Shown here in pieces: positions 43,511-55,250 of a stretch of DNA of 64,000 bases (position 1 is its first letter; every line of letters begins with the position of its first letter). The translations under genes and the position numbers were made by a program. Where the stretch lies: the NCBI GenBank assembly GCA_029851415.1, contig CM056743.1, positions 79,440,186 through 79,504,185 of the forward strand, written 5' to 3'. The notes beneath the pieces were generated by a model. The model had not been told where the DNA came from. It was given only the letters and a program-made list of their open reading frames with translations, and ran no database searches. The DNA comes from Eretmocerus hayati (taxonomy: Eukaryota > Arthropoda > Insecta > Hymenoptera > Aphelinidae).

Positions 43511-46422
43511 TGCACTAGTTATGCCACTATTTTTTTAGAAACTAAGTAAGACATTCATTACATGTATGATATCCCTGGATCTATAATGATTTTGATACGA
43601 ATATGTGAGTGAAAGGGGTCTACGACTCACCTGCATCTACTCGATTGTTATTATCAACCTTGAGAACATAATCATTCTGGCTATCCAAGGCAAAACATTC
43701 ATGTGCCCACAGCTTCTGCATGTTGCTGATGCCTATAACATTGCCACAGAAAAGACATGTGTGCACAGTACCCCAGAACATACAGAGATTGTTCAAGGAA
43801 CGGCTCTATTTTCAAAGAAACAGGAACAAGAAAATTTTGTATCACAACACTCACCTTTGGATTCAACGGTATGATAGTCACTTGGCTATTGAAGAGTATG
43901 CTCATATTTACTAATTTCCTGATGCCAGACAAGAAAAGACGAAAACCTATCACGATCCTCTTCCACATAAGTAGGTAAATAGCAGAAAAGTTGAAAAACT
44001 GAAACTTGAGTGCAGAATTTTGCACCAGGTCAGGCACAATGCACAAACACAAACCTGTGCGGATGTTGCAAAAGTCGGAGCAGGAATGCCGTCGACGCGA
44101 GGCAGTTCACGCAATGCGAGACGGGCACAAGAAGAGCCGCTGCCAATCAGGACAAATTGTCCATAAATCAACGGTCAAAAAGTTCTTGGAAAAATGTGTG
44201 CATGTGTGGATCTAGTGCAGATCAACAACACACACATGCATACACTACACTATCCGGCTATCTTGCTCCGATTTCAGCATATCAACAGTTGAGTATATTT
44301 ATATTTTGCTTTTATAAGTCTCAACTTTCGTTGAAATTGCAGAAATGCGTCGTCAAAATGGCAAGTGTACGTTCATGCCGTCTTGTTGGTGCAATTCTGC
44401 TGTTCAATTATGCTACCAAGTTTATTTTCTCAATTGTTTTTCATCTTATTCGCCTCAGAATAGAAATTTGGTAACATAACCTGCATGCCAAAATACATCC
44501 TGGATGGGAAGGTCTGGCAATATCACTCAAACTGCCTTTTTCCACTCCAATCTTTTTGCTCATGTTATTCAGAAAAGAGAATTGTACATTCAAATGACCT
44601 ATGGTTATGATCCCTTCAATTTTCTTTAGCCTACAGATGAATGTGTAGAGACTCTAGACCCAAAGATGTGTGGTTCCATGTGGAAATGAGATTTAGAATG
44701 ATTATCGTAGACATTTGAACGCGTCATTTCTGGATTCAGTCATTGAATTATCAGGATGGAATCTGGAGACTCTAGCCATTCACACTCTCACCCCTCAATC
44801 AACTGGAGCAAGCGCATCAGTCATGAGCAACACTCCTATCCACTCGCCTTGTTCACCCTCAAACTGTACATGTCCAAGGTAGATGCAGTCTCCTTGAAGA
44901 ATTTGAGTGCAGCGCGGTGAGTCTTACAAGTTCCAACATATTTGGATGAATGTAACTTCCAACATCAGCACAGAAAAATTTCCTCACAAGATGGCACATG
45001 TACATGAAATTTCTCTTTTCCAGGTCAATCTTTCATGAAACTCCTGGAGATGTCTATGCTCTTCAAATAATATGTATGAATTTTGATGTAGCCATTCAAA
45101 ATGACAGACCAATTCATGATAAACTTCCATTCCAGGTCAGGAACAGCAATCTCAAAAACTCTAACTTGGACTCTCATCTAGTGGGGACACCTCACCCCAG
45201 ATGTGCAGATTTTGATTGTTCAGCTGAACGTGTTTGACAAAAAATCTTTTTCCATCTGATTTTGTAATACCAAGGTTCCATATGTAATAATATCACCTCA
45301 TGAAAGTTCACAGTAACTATAACCAAAGCTTCGGGCTAAGTGATTTCATGTAATTTCTAACGGAAACTCCCTCTGTACCAAGACAAAAGTTTGTAGAATG
45401 AGTTGAATATTTTAGATGCACAGGAATTGATTCCAATGACTTTGTTTTACTGTACTGATTCACTGATCCAGACGAAATGCCAAACTTCCGATAACTTCTA
45501 CCATTTTTGGAAATGATTTGGACTAAAGAACTTGTATTGTTCCATGCCAATAATTCGTATGCATGAATAATAACTTATTAGCTCACTGTTAATTTGAGAT
45601 GTATATTTGTTGTGTGAAAATGACACATATCAGTTCACCTATATAAAATCATCTTTTTATTCCAATTTTGTTTCTGAGGAGTTGGATAAACACATGAAAA
45701 ATAAAGTGTATTATGTATGTATGTATCCAAATTTCCTCCAATTCTGTGGGTGATAAATTTTGAGCATTGACATATAAATACAACCTGTAGGTACAATCTC
45801 TACTTGTAAGGCTCATCCGGAGGAATTATGAGCTTTAGATACACCCACGACATCTCTCAAAAGTCTTCGAGAACTTCCTTGTACGGATGAGATCCAAAAT
45901 ATAACACTCCCCTCCAATATACCATCAATTTTACTCCACCTCTGTTTCTGATTTGTGCTAACACCAGCTACAATATATGTTATAAGACCAACCTAAAAAG
46001 TAAACTTTCCAGATTTGTTGAACAGACACATCACTAAATGCATGTAAAATGCAAGGAGTCATGAAATCTCAAAACTGTCTTTGAGATATTATCTGTTTCA
46101 ACGTAATGAGTCAGTAGATAGGTAAGTATACCAAATCTCCTGCACTATTGTATTTGTTAAACAGTTCAAACATTCCTGAATCTGTGATACCAAGACGCAA
46201 TTTTTCCTCCCATTATTCTTGTGAGCAGAAAATGAGGTTAGCACGAGGCGTGATTTGGGACTAAAAGTCTATTCGAAAAAGTTGGTATATTCAATGTCAC
46301 CTGCCAGAATCAACATTCTACGTTCTTGAAATAATTCGTATTCAAACAAAGTTTGAATATGAGTATGAAGTAACTAAGCAAATCAAACGCAGCTGCCATG
46401 CCACTCGGGCGAGCTTGCAGAC
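43511..46422. other. Right part of the Harbinger element, no gene recognised
   Basis: Only short frames with no domain, including one of 154 codons at 44010-44474 that has no homologue I know. Probably leader and flanking sequence of the MADF gene plus older insertions. Confidence 0.4.
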
Positions 46423-46445
46423 GAGCTCATGTGGCCGCACTCTAA

Positions 46446-47117
46446 TTCGTCGCATTTTGAATTCGAAATCACTTCAGTTGGACAAGACATTCGGGCATTA
46501 TCGCGCAAACTCATCAAAAAGCGTGCGCGTGTCTTCCATTTCGACAGCCAAGTTCCGAATCAACTCATTCAAATTTTCCTACACGTATTCTATCGAGTCG
46601 TGATATGAGAGTCTGAGGCCGATCCGTCGAGTCATCTTTTGCTTTTTCGAAGACTGAGGGTGTCATGGTCGACATAGCACCTGCGCGAGCTGTGATTTTT
46701 GAGGCCCTGCGTATATCCTCAGGCCCAGCGTATGAGTAATCAACCCATCCACACAGCATGGAAACATTTCAGAAACGTTTCGGAAAACATCTCAGAAATA
46801 TTTTACTGAAACATTTCTGGAATATAGGTATGTCCGCGGCAGGAAATGTTTCTGAAAGCTTCCAAGAAAATATTTCCGGGAACCTTTCTTCTGAAAAATC
46901 TTTCTATATTTCAGTAATGTTTCCGGAACTTTTCAGGAACGTTTCAGAGACATCACATTGAAATATCTGCGGGGATTCAAGATAATGAATATTGCGACGA
47001 CTTAACAAAAAAATTCCATACTCAAATTGAGAGTATTCACATCCAGATTCGTTCTTTGACGATCGAACCCCTCGAAATTGTAATCAGTGGAGGTATGGAT
47101 ATGATGTGATAATGCAG
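46446..47117. repeat. Degenerate GAAACATTTC/GAAATGTTTC repeats
   Basis: 46758-46965 is built of imperfect, partly palindromic units such as CAGAAACGTTTCGG. A related array lies at about 47700-48000. Confidence 0.6.
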
Positions 47118-47126
47118 TACATGAGT

Positions 47127-47200
47127 ATCGCCGGTGGGTTTTGAACCTGCCATCTTCGGATTACTAGTCTACAACGTTGTTCACTGAGCTACTTACGTAT
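47127..47200 (-). tRNA. tRNA-Thr(AGU)-like sequence, probably SINE or pseudogene
   Basis: On the minus strand: A box TAGCTCAGTGAAC, loop CTAGTAA with anticodon AGU, and B box GGTTCAAAACC. Anticodon and T stems are imperfect and the acceptor stem does not pair well. Confidence 0.4.
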
Positions 47201-48754
47201 TTGCACGTAGTGGCTCAGAACATTTATTTAGCTAGACGCAAGTGTTTGTGATGTGGAAATGAATTGGTGATTGGATTTCATTCGTTTTTGGCGATTTGAT
47301 ACCCACAATGACGATTGTAATTCAAGTTTTTGATATGAAAATAGTAAATTTGTTCTCTCACGGACTTAGTGGGAAAGAAGACTGTCTACTCAAATAGGTG
47401 GGATTCAGAGGAGAAGGAAGGGGAAAGAAAATGGAACAAAATTCAAAGTCAGAGGTGATGCAAAACTTTTTATTTTACCAAACCGAATCATGTAGAGACA
47501 TCATAATTTTGTTCTCCAAAATTTCCATATTTAACAACTTTGTTATCAAATTGGGTCGAAATTTACAAGGAGGCTATCGAGAACCTTCTAGAAATCATTC
47601 GGGAAGCACTCAGTATGTTCACAAGAGTCAATCATTACGAGATTCCTCCAAAATTGTTGTGCAACATTCCTTGAAAAAATTTCAAAGTCGCATCAATGGG
47701 ATATTGCAATGAAATATTTCAGGAACCTTTCCAAAATCTTTCCGACAAATATTTCTGGAACACTTTGAGTAATAATCCATGGAATGTTTCGAGGAGCTCT
47801 CCGAAAGATATCCATGATATATTGCAATGAAATATTACAAAAACATTTCTTGAAATGTTTCTGCAAGAATCCTGGGAAAAATCACTTGAATATTGCGATG
47901 AAATATTACAAAAACTTTCCCTGAAATGTTTTTGCGAGGTTTCTGCAATATCTCATTGAAACATTCCACTGAAACGTTTCCCTGAAACATTCCCATGTTG
48001 TGGTGGCAGTGGGGATCCTCCAATTTTCTCCTCAAAGTACAATGTTTGACAGATTATTTTTCAGAGGTTCCATGACTAAAATGCTCAGACCCCGAACCAC
48101 GTACCTTCTTTTTTGTGATGAGATTTCCAATGAAAATGAGAGATTGTTAATCCTAACAGTGCACCCTAAATTTATCCTAGGTCGTTTTGTTCCACTTGAG
48201 ATTTCGAGGAAATGTAGTGGCAAATGATCGGATTCGCGCGTGGGAAAAGGCCCAGAGTTGAAATTGTGGTTGCTGTATGAACATTGCCGTATGTATCGCC
48301 AAAAATTAGGATGTAATCATCTTTGTTAGTTCTGTAAGCACCATTCTAACCCACTCATACTGGTAATAACCGCTAATATCACGTGTCGAGCGCACGAAAA
48401 ACTTCATTCTTCGCAAGAACCTTACGTGCAGCATGGCTTTTGTGAAAAACAAAGTTTTTAGTACGAGATGCATGTGCTTGTTCTAGGTTCGTACGCGTGG
48501 ATTTATGGAAATCCAAATATCTGGTTGGAAACAATTTCTCACATCAATGTATGATGCGGGTTGATGGGATTGGCGCGGGAACGTCTCTACGTCAACTCTA
48601 ATATTTCTGCGACCGATTTAGAGCCAAATGTCACTTTCATGTATGTTAGATATAGGTGGACTCAAGAACTGTGTCGTGGAATAGTCAATGGGACAAACAC
48701 ATACAACCGAAACTATACTTTTCCATAAGTTCAATGACAAACCGTCGTCCATAT
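47201..48754. other. Intergenic; repeat array at 47.7-48.0 kb
   Basis: No gene. Second cluster of GAAATATTGCAATGAAA and GAAACATTTC units. Confidence 0.5.
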
Positions 48755-49440
48755 GCAAAAATTATACAACCGTGGCAAGAACGAATTTGAAAAGTTTGCA
48801 GGAACACGCGGAGAATCAATTACCAATCCCGAGATTTGTGGACATAAATAAGTGAGTTTGCGCGATAATGCCCATATATAATACGGGTATGATTATGATT
48901 TTGAGCAAGATATAAGGGTAGTGTGTGAGCACGGACTTTGGTGGAAACCCCCTCACGATCTCACAGGGCGCTATTCTTCATTTGCCATTCAAACAATTAA
49001 ACTCATCTCACTTGGCATCATGAAGACAACTTGAATCTCCTCAAAATCCCCAGAATGAGCTCCAAAACGAGTGCAAGCGAAAAGTATCAAGATGCGTTAG
49101 AGGTAGAGAATTAAAGAATTTCAGGTAGGCATTAATGGGTACACTCACTATTCGGCAGTTGCAACTGATGAGTTCATTTGCCTCCGGCACCCACCTGCAA
49201 CGTGGAGATGAGAAAAAATGAAAAAGAAATTTGCCCTAGGTGAGGCTTGAACCTCGGCTCTTCGGATCTGTATTTGTGAAGAGTTGATCTCTATGTATAG
49301 CAGACCGCCCGCGCGAGCGAATAAGTCGCTCACGTTGATGCCGCGAAAAACGTCGCAGCGAGGGAGCGACTCACTCGCTCAAACTGCTCATCGAACCGAG
49401 TCATTTCGTACATTCGTGAGCTGCCCACTATATCAACGGC
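48755..49440. repeat. Dispersed repeat, inverted partner of 21.06-21.7 kb
   Basis: Reverse complement of 21055-21705 along nearly its whole length. Contains the tRNA T-arm-like GAGGCTTGAACCTCGG. Confidence 0.75.
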
Positions 49441-49454
49441 TTCTAAGAAGAGTA

Positions 49455-51260
49455 ACGCCGAGCCGATTATCAACGACGAAGACTAACACATTTTTTCATC
49501 AACGACGAAGAGTAACACATTCTCTTATCAACGACGAAGACTTACACTTTTTCTTATGAACGACGAAGTGTAACACTTTTGTATGAATGACGGAGCGGGT
49601 TGCCTGTCCTGCAGGGGTCGAATACAAGTATTGATGCTGTATAAATTGATGAATGGACGGATGCGTAGATGGAATGGATGGATGGATGGGATGGGTGGAT
49701 GGATGGTATGGGTGGGACTGATGGATGAATGGGAGGAATGGGATGGGATGGTTGGATGGATGGGATGGATGGGTCAGATGGATGGTATGGATGGGTGGAT
49801 AGAAGGATGGGATGGATGGATGAATGGGAAGGATGGATATGATGGCTGGATGGGGTGGATGGATAGAATAGACGGTTGGATAGATGGGATGGATGGCTGG
49901 ATGGGTCGGATGAATGGATGGGATGGATGGGTCGGATGGAACGGTGGGATGGTTCGGATGGATGGTATGGATCGATGGTTGGATAGGTCGGATGGATGGG
50001 TTTGATGGATGGCTGGATGAGTCAGATGGATGGGTTGGATAGATGGGATGGATGTGGTGGATGCATGGATGAATGGGATGGTTGGATGGCATGGATGGGT
50101 GGGATGGTTGGATGGGTCGGATGGGTGGGTCGAATGGATGGGGTGGATGGGATGAATAGAATGGGATGGTTGGATAGTATGGATGGGTGGAATGGTTGGG
50201 TGGGTCGGATGGATGGGATGAATGGATTGGATGGATGGGGTGGATGGATGAGATGATTGGATGGTATGGACGGATGGGATGGTCGGATGGATGGGATGGA
50301 AGGATGAGATGGTTAGATGGTATGGATGGATGGGATGGTTGGATAGGATGGATTGATAGGTCGGATTGTTGGGATGGATGAGATGGATGTGATGGCTGGA
50401 TGGGTCGGATAGATGGCATGGATGAGATGGTTGGATGAGAAAGATGGCTGGATGGGTCAAATAGATGGGATAGATGGATGGGCTGGATGGATGGGATGGA
50501 TGGATAGGCTAGAGGGAGGGGCTAATTCATCCAATTCAATCATCCCGTCCATCTTTCCCCTCCATCCATGCATTACATCCATCTCATCCATCCATCCGAC
50601 CCATCAATCCACCCAATTCATTCATTCACCCCATCCATCCATCCCATTCATCCTATCCATCCATTCCATCCAACCATCCTATCTATCCATCCCATCCATC
50701 TAACCCATCCATCCATCCATCCTATCCATACGACCAGCCCAACTATCCTATCCATCCATCTCATCCATCCTACCCATCTGACCTATCACATCATCCCGTC
50801 CATCCCATCCATCCATCCCATCCATACGATAAATCCAGCCACCCATCCGATTTATCCCATCCATCCAACCATCCCATCCATTCAACCCATCAATCCATCC
50901 CATTCAACCATCCCATCCAACCATCCCATCCATCTATCCATCCCATCCATCTATCCATCCCATCCATCCAACCATTCCATCCATCCCACTCTTCCATCCC
51001 ATCCATCCAACCTTCCGATTCATCCATCTCATCCATTCCATCCATCCAACTCATCCAACCTCCGACCCATACCATCCATCCATCTATCTATCCCATCTAT
51101 GTATCCGTCTATTCATCAATTCATTCAGCTTCAATACTTGTATTCAACCCCTGCAAGACAGGCAACCCACTTTGTCATTTATACAAAAGTGTTACTCTTC
51201 GTCGTTCATAAGAAAATGTGTTAGTCTTCGTCGTTGATGAGAAAAGTTTTACTCTCCGTT
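49455..51260. mobile_element. Fold-back element with GGATG/CATCC arms
   Basis: Outer ends carry 3-4 copies of a unit like ATCAACGACGAAGACTAACAC, inverted on the right (GTGTTAGTCTTCGTCGTTGAT). Next inside is a shared unique block (GGTTGCCTGTCCTGCAGGGG and its complement at 51150). The core is (GGATG)n-type repeats from 49650 to 50510, switching at about 50515 to (CATCC)n to 51120. The whole folds on itself. The long proline/histidine/serine frames here are translations of the pentamer and are not genes. Confidence 0.85.
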
Positions 51261-52089
51261 GGAGCCGTCTATATGTCCATACGGGCTTCCGTAGGAACTA
51301 TCGGGTATAAGAATCCCAAAGGCAGGAATCACTGAAGCAGAAACTTCACTGACCGAATGAACGTTCAGGATAAATCATCTTTCTTCAAATTTTTCAACTC
51401 AGCGAAAAAACTTGCTCATCCGAGCCATTCCAATGGAAATCATTCGCATCGAAAATTGATCGTAGCAATATTCTCTTCTGCTAGAAAAACTCTACTCGAA
51501 CTGGAAAGAACTGCACCAACTCGAATTTCCAGATTGATGATCAAAAGCATGAAAGTCTAGGTCACCCGTTTACTTGAACTTGTAGTAGAGGAGCATATGT
51601 GGGTGATGTATGAGATAGCGAGTATCTGGTCTTTATGCTAATCATTCACCGATTCTACGGGAAAACAAATAGGAAAACGTGGACATTCGAGATTGTTTAA
51701 ATATTTTCAGTTCGAGTAGAGTTTTTCTTGCCTGATCGCGCATCGCTACGAACAACCGAACAACGTTCGAAGCGTACTGGAATGACTCGCATGAGCATTT
51801 CTTTTGCATACTGTCAACTATGGGCTCACCCGGCCATTTGTTCATCTTTAATATACATCCGACGGCAGCTTCAAATGGATTACTGGGTCATTTAGTACTC
51901 CCGCTTGGGCTACAATCACTATATGTGCCTGCTTTATGCACAAGAAGACGTGGAAAATACCACTGATCTGAAGCACCGGAGCAACAGCATACAGTGTACA
52001 CTCATTCAACATCTTCACTATCGATACTTTTACTCAAAAATAGTCGCCCAAAGTGTGTTTTTTTCTCGATTGTTTTTTCACATTCCTGT
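51261..52089. other. No gene; weak inverted repeat
   Basis: About 51395-51510 and 51705-51815 are imperfect reverse complements (core CTCTACTCGAACTG). Confidence 0.5.
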
Positions 52090-52480
52090 TTAGATTCGTT
52101 TCGTTCATTCTCGTTTTTAGTCAACGATTTTAGAATCGCTTTCGTTGAGTTTCGTTTATCTTGAAAATAATTATGTTTCGTTTGGGTTTCGTTTCGTGAG
52201 TTTAAACGAAATCATTGTTGGGATTTGTTTCGTTTCCAACGATATTAGGGGTTATTTTCGTTTTGTTTCGTTTTCTTATAAACTAAACTAAACTAGATCA
52301 AAAGTTCTTGTCTCGCCAACATCCAAAGAGAGCACAAGCTTTGGTTTCGCTGAAGAAGGCAACTGAGACAATAAGGTTGAGTCATGGTCGAACCTGTGAA
52401 AGAACGAAACTAAATCAATTTCGATTTTGTTGAGTGCACATTAAACGAAACTAAAAGGAATATGGAATCGGCTATCAGAA
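52090..52480. repeat. Second AACGAAAC/GTTTCGTT array
   Basis: Same low-complexity family as 19830-20335. Confidence 0.7.
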
Positions 52481-52744
52481 ATCGTTAATTCTCAGAAGGT
52501 TTCCACAAATAATCGAATACGACGATGATTTCGATCTTGAGTTTTTCCTTATTTCACAGTATGATTCTCAAATTATTTACACACATCTTATGCAATCGAT
52601 CGCACTCTCACATCTCAAGAATTGTTGATTCCGGAAGTACGTAACCCTAGCGCCTTGATGAAATAGATCTTTCACATCGTTCACATCAATACGTATATAT
52701 TTTTGTGTATTATCGAGACTCGATTTCAAACCGTATATAATAGC

Positions 52745-53379
52745 TTAAAAAAATTCGTCGTCGGCCACTGATGAACTAACACGATTATACAAGCCCATGT
52801 CAAAATGTTGCATTCGTGCTCCGTTCGACGATATTCCGCAATTGAAGATGCCTCCAATAATGTCTTCTACAATATTAGGAATGCACCGTGGGATTGCGTT
52901 AAAGTATTTTAGTTTATAGTTGAAGAATCTTGATAAAACTTGTAACCGTGTGAATGTTGATTGGTACATGACAATTCTTGGTGTGAATCCATTTTTCTCA
53001 GTTTCTTCAGTTGTCTCACACTGGGCGGCCTCAATCTCGATGGTGTTCTGTTCATGTATACTTGTGAAATATAAAATCCATCCAGTTCCGAGAATTTCTG
53101 TCCCAATACTTCGATGGACTGATTTCCAAAGAAAAGGTTGAATTTGTCGAAAGTTTTCTCAAATTGCTCCCAGTGATCCAGAGTAAAAGCAACACCGGTC
53201 AGATCATTACCGGTCACTCGTATAATGGTTCTGTACGCTTTATCCTCTATATCACTGAGCTCCAAAGTAATGCACACATTCTTGCACGCTGATTTATCCA
53301 ACCGATGAATAGATTCGAATAAACGTTCAGAGCAAATTTCGATTCGATTCTCCATGACAATTATTCGGACTGTGTGCAT
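52745..53379 (-). pseudogene. Polinton-associated PC4-like protein, frameshifted
   Basis: The first frame (ATG 53379) includes YRTIIRVTGNDLTGVAFTLDHW. Near 53090 the reading continues in another frame (GWILYF, MYQSTFTRLQVLSRFF, IPNIVEDIIGG) to a stop at 52745. Both parts align in order with the gene at 12.6-13.1 kb, so a single frameshift separates them. The T-G-x-L-T-G-V-x-F-T-x-x-x-W block resembles PC4/SUB1; the function is inferred only. It sits in a minus-strand row with a related gene and a protease, marking a second Polinton relic. Confidence 0.65.
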
Positions 53380-53618
53380 ATGATTAGCAGACTGATTGTT
53401 GAGCAGTGATATTTTCTTGGTTTACATATTATGAATTGAGCGAGGAAGCGGTGCGAAATATCCAATTTTGAGCGTTGACGTGACTTTCGCAGATAGTTCT
53501 CATATATCCAGCGACGTGGATGATGCGTAAGCTCTATTTTGCTGGGGAAGGAATATTTGAGTATATTCACTGTGTGTTTTATGCTGCAGATATTCAAGTA
53601 TGGTTTTGCTCGAGCAGT

Positions 53619-54555
53619 TTAAATACATTGGAAATTCATGGAAGTCCCGATTGATATAAGAATTCCTGCAATCTCAAATAATGCTCTCGGCTCTTTTAAT
53701 GAAAATGTGGATGACTCAAATTTGGGATGGGATGGAGATATGTAATATGTAGAAATAAAAAATTGCGATCTTTTTTTCCAAAATTTATCCACCTGCGTGC
53801 ATTTTATTCTTTCTATGCATCGCATGATCCAATTGAAATTCACGAATGTGAAAAGTTCTTCGAATATATCGTCGAATAAGTACTCATTGGTTGCACAGTC
53901 ATATTCATCTTCCATTCTCTCTATAACGATATCTCTCATACTGAATTTGTCAATTGGTACATGATTATTGTATGAAGCACCATTATCGTCTAACACAATA
54001 TTATATTTGTTTGGTACAATATTATTGTCTTTGGCAATTTGCGACATTGTATTTTCACATTCACAGAGACAGTTCTGCACTTTTGACAATTTCTCGATTT
54101 TGCACACTATTAATTCAAATAGATCCATCAGATTCCCGAAAGTCACATGTTTAAAACTTACACTTGGCACGTACAGAGATGTTTCCTTCGCTGGCTCTCC
54201 ATCGTTTTGCTCAACAGAGGTGTTACACTTACCCTTTTTCTCAATCACGATCGTCTTGAAAATATACGTTTTCATAAATAACACCGCTAGTCTATCATTG
54301 ATGACGATCGGAGCCCTCCATCTCGTAATCACGTCGCTCTCAAAGGAAGCTTGCACTTCACCGAAATTTTCCTGCAGTAGATTCCACTCCTACTGAGTGA
54401 TTTCGATTCCTTGCGATAGCCCAAATGAGGCGATTACAGGTACGAATGTATTGTCCTGTTGCAGTTGTAGAGACACCGTCACAAATTTTGACTCACTATT
54501 ATTCACAGCTTGAGTAGAGCCGAGGAATTTTGGTTCAGTGAGAACTCGGAAAGCC
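53619..54555 (-). pseudogene. Third PC4-like family member, in-frame stop
   Basis: ATG 54555 (MAFRVLTEPKF) reads to a TAG near 54390 and then stays open in frame to 53619, about 310 codons in all. The first 80 residues include FVTVSLQLQQ, FVPVIASFGLSQGIEIT and, across the stop, EWNLLQENFG. These align loosely with the two other family members. The C-terminal two thirds are longer than theirs and have a cysteine pair (CLCECE). Function unknown. Confidence 0.55.
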
Positions 54556-54611
54556 ATGGTAACGTGAATTTGTAACGTGCCGGTAGCAAGTGTGCTTGGT
54601 GACTGGTGAGA

Positions 54612-55250
54612 CTATTGAAAATTTGATGAAGTTAGATCGATGCATTCTGCTGAGACAGCGGATATGTCTTTTTGGATCGTCTCATCACTTCTGCACAGTA
54701 CTGCTTCGCAGCAATCACCACTGCAATCCAACGTTATTCGTTTCTTGTTACCATGTCGATCTTTTGCCATCGAGTGTGTCTTTTTCAACTCAATATAGAA
54801 ATATCTTGCTATCGAGTCATTTTCTTTACGATTTCTTGTGAGTATACTATTGAATCTATTCATTCCAAAACCGCTAGACAAGAAATGACAAAACATCATG
54901 CAAAATTGGCTGCATACATCTGATTCCTCACTCTGCGATACCATTGTGTTATATTTGAAACTTTCGCGATTTCTCTTGAGTCGATCAATGTGTTCTATGA
55001 TAAAAGGCTGGCTGCCAAAGCTATCGAAAAATTTATCCAAAACCGGAAATATCGAAGTAAAAAGCAACCCATTGTGATCCCATCCTTGTATGATCTGAGC
55101 AATTAGCAACAATCGCTGCAGGCTTTGCCCATACCATTGGAATCCTGTCCGAAGCAAAAACACCGTACGTATCAACCGGGAGATCTCAAAGAGTATCCAA
55201 TATCTCCAAGGTGTTCATCACCCATAATACAACGATTGCTCTTTGAGCGT
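54612..55250 (-). pseudogene. Polinton adenain-type cysteine protease, broken
   Basis: The upstream frame encodes FASDRIPMVW and GSQWVAFYFD. The downstream frame, after a shift near 55045, gives KFFDSFGSQP, then SQSEESDVCSQFCMMFCHFL. Order and spacing match adenovirus-type C5 proteases, with the catalytic Cys in the last motif. The residue before W in GSQWV, normally the catalytic His, is Gln, so activity is lost even apart from the frameshift. The end reads AECIDLTSSNFQ, which includes an I-D-L-T motif like those in the Rep/helicase. Confidence 0.75.

Larger units (their letters stand above)
21947..46442 (+). mobile_element. PIF/Harbinger element, swollen by nested insertions
   Basis: The left end GAATGCGGCCACATGAGCTC (21947-21966) is matched at the right by GAGCTCATGTGGCCGCACTC (46423-46442), with similarity extending inward to about 50 bp. 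Both are flanked by TAA (21944-21946 and 46443-46445), the 3-bp target duplication typical of the superfamily. A HARBI1-type transposase begins 140 bp inside the left end, and a MADF-type second ORF lies toward the right end on the other strand, the usual two-gene convergent plan. The element proper would be about 5-6 kb; the remaining 18-19 kb (23.06 to about 41.8 kb) is inserted sequence including the Helitron cluster. Confidence 0.7.

Noticed and set aside
44010..44474. 154-codon frame in the right part of the Harbinger
   Set aside because: No domain, no splice context, odd composition.
49499..51224. Long HPSHPS/MDGWDG reading frames, up to 306 codons
   Set aside because: They are translations of the GGATG/CATCC pentamer on both strands and in several frames, with no start context or conserved domain.
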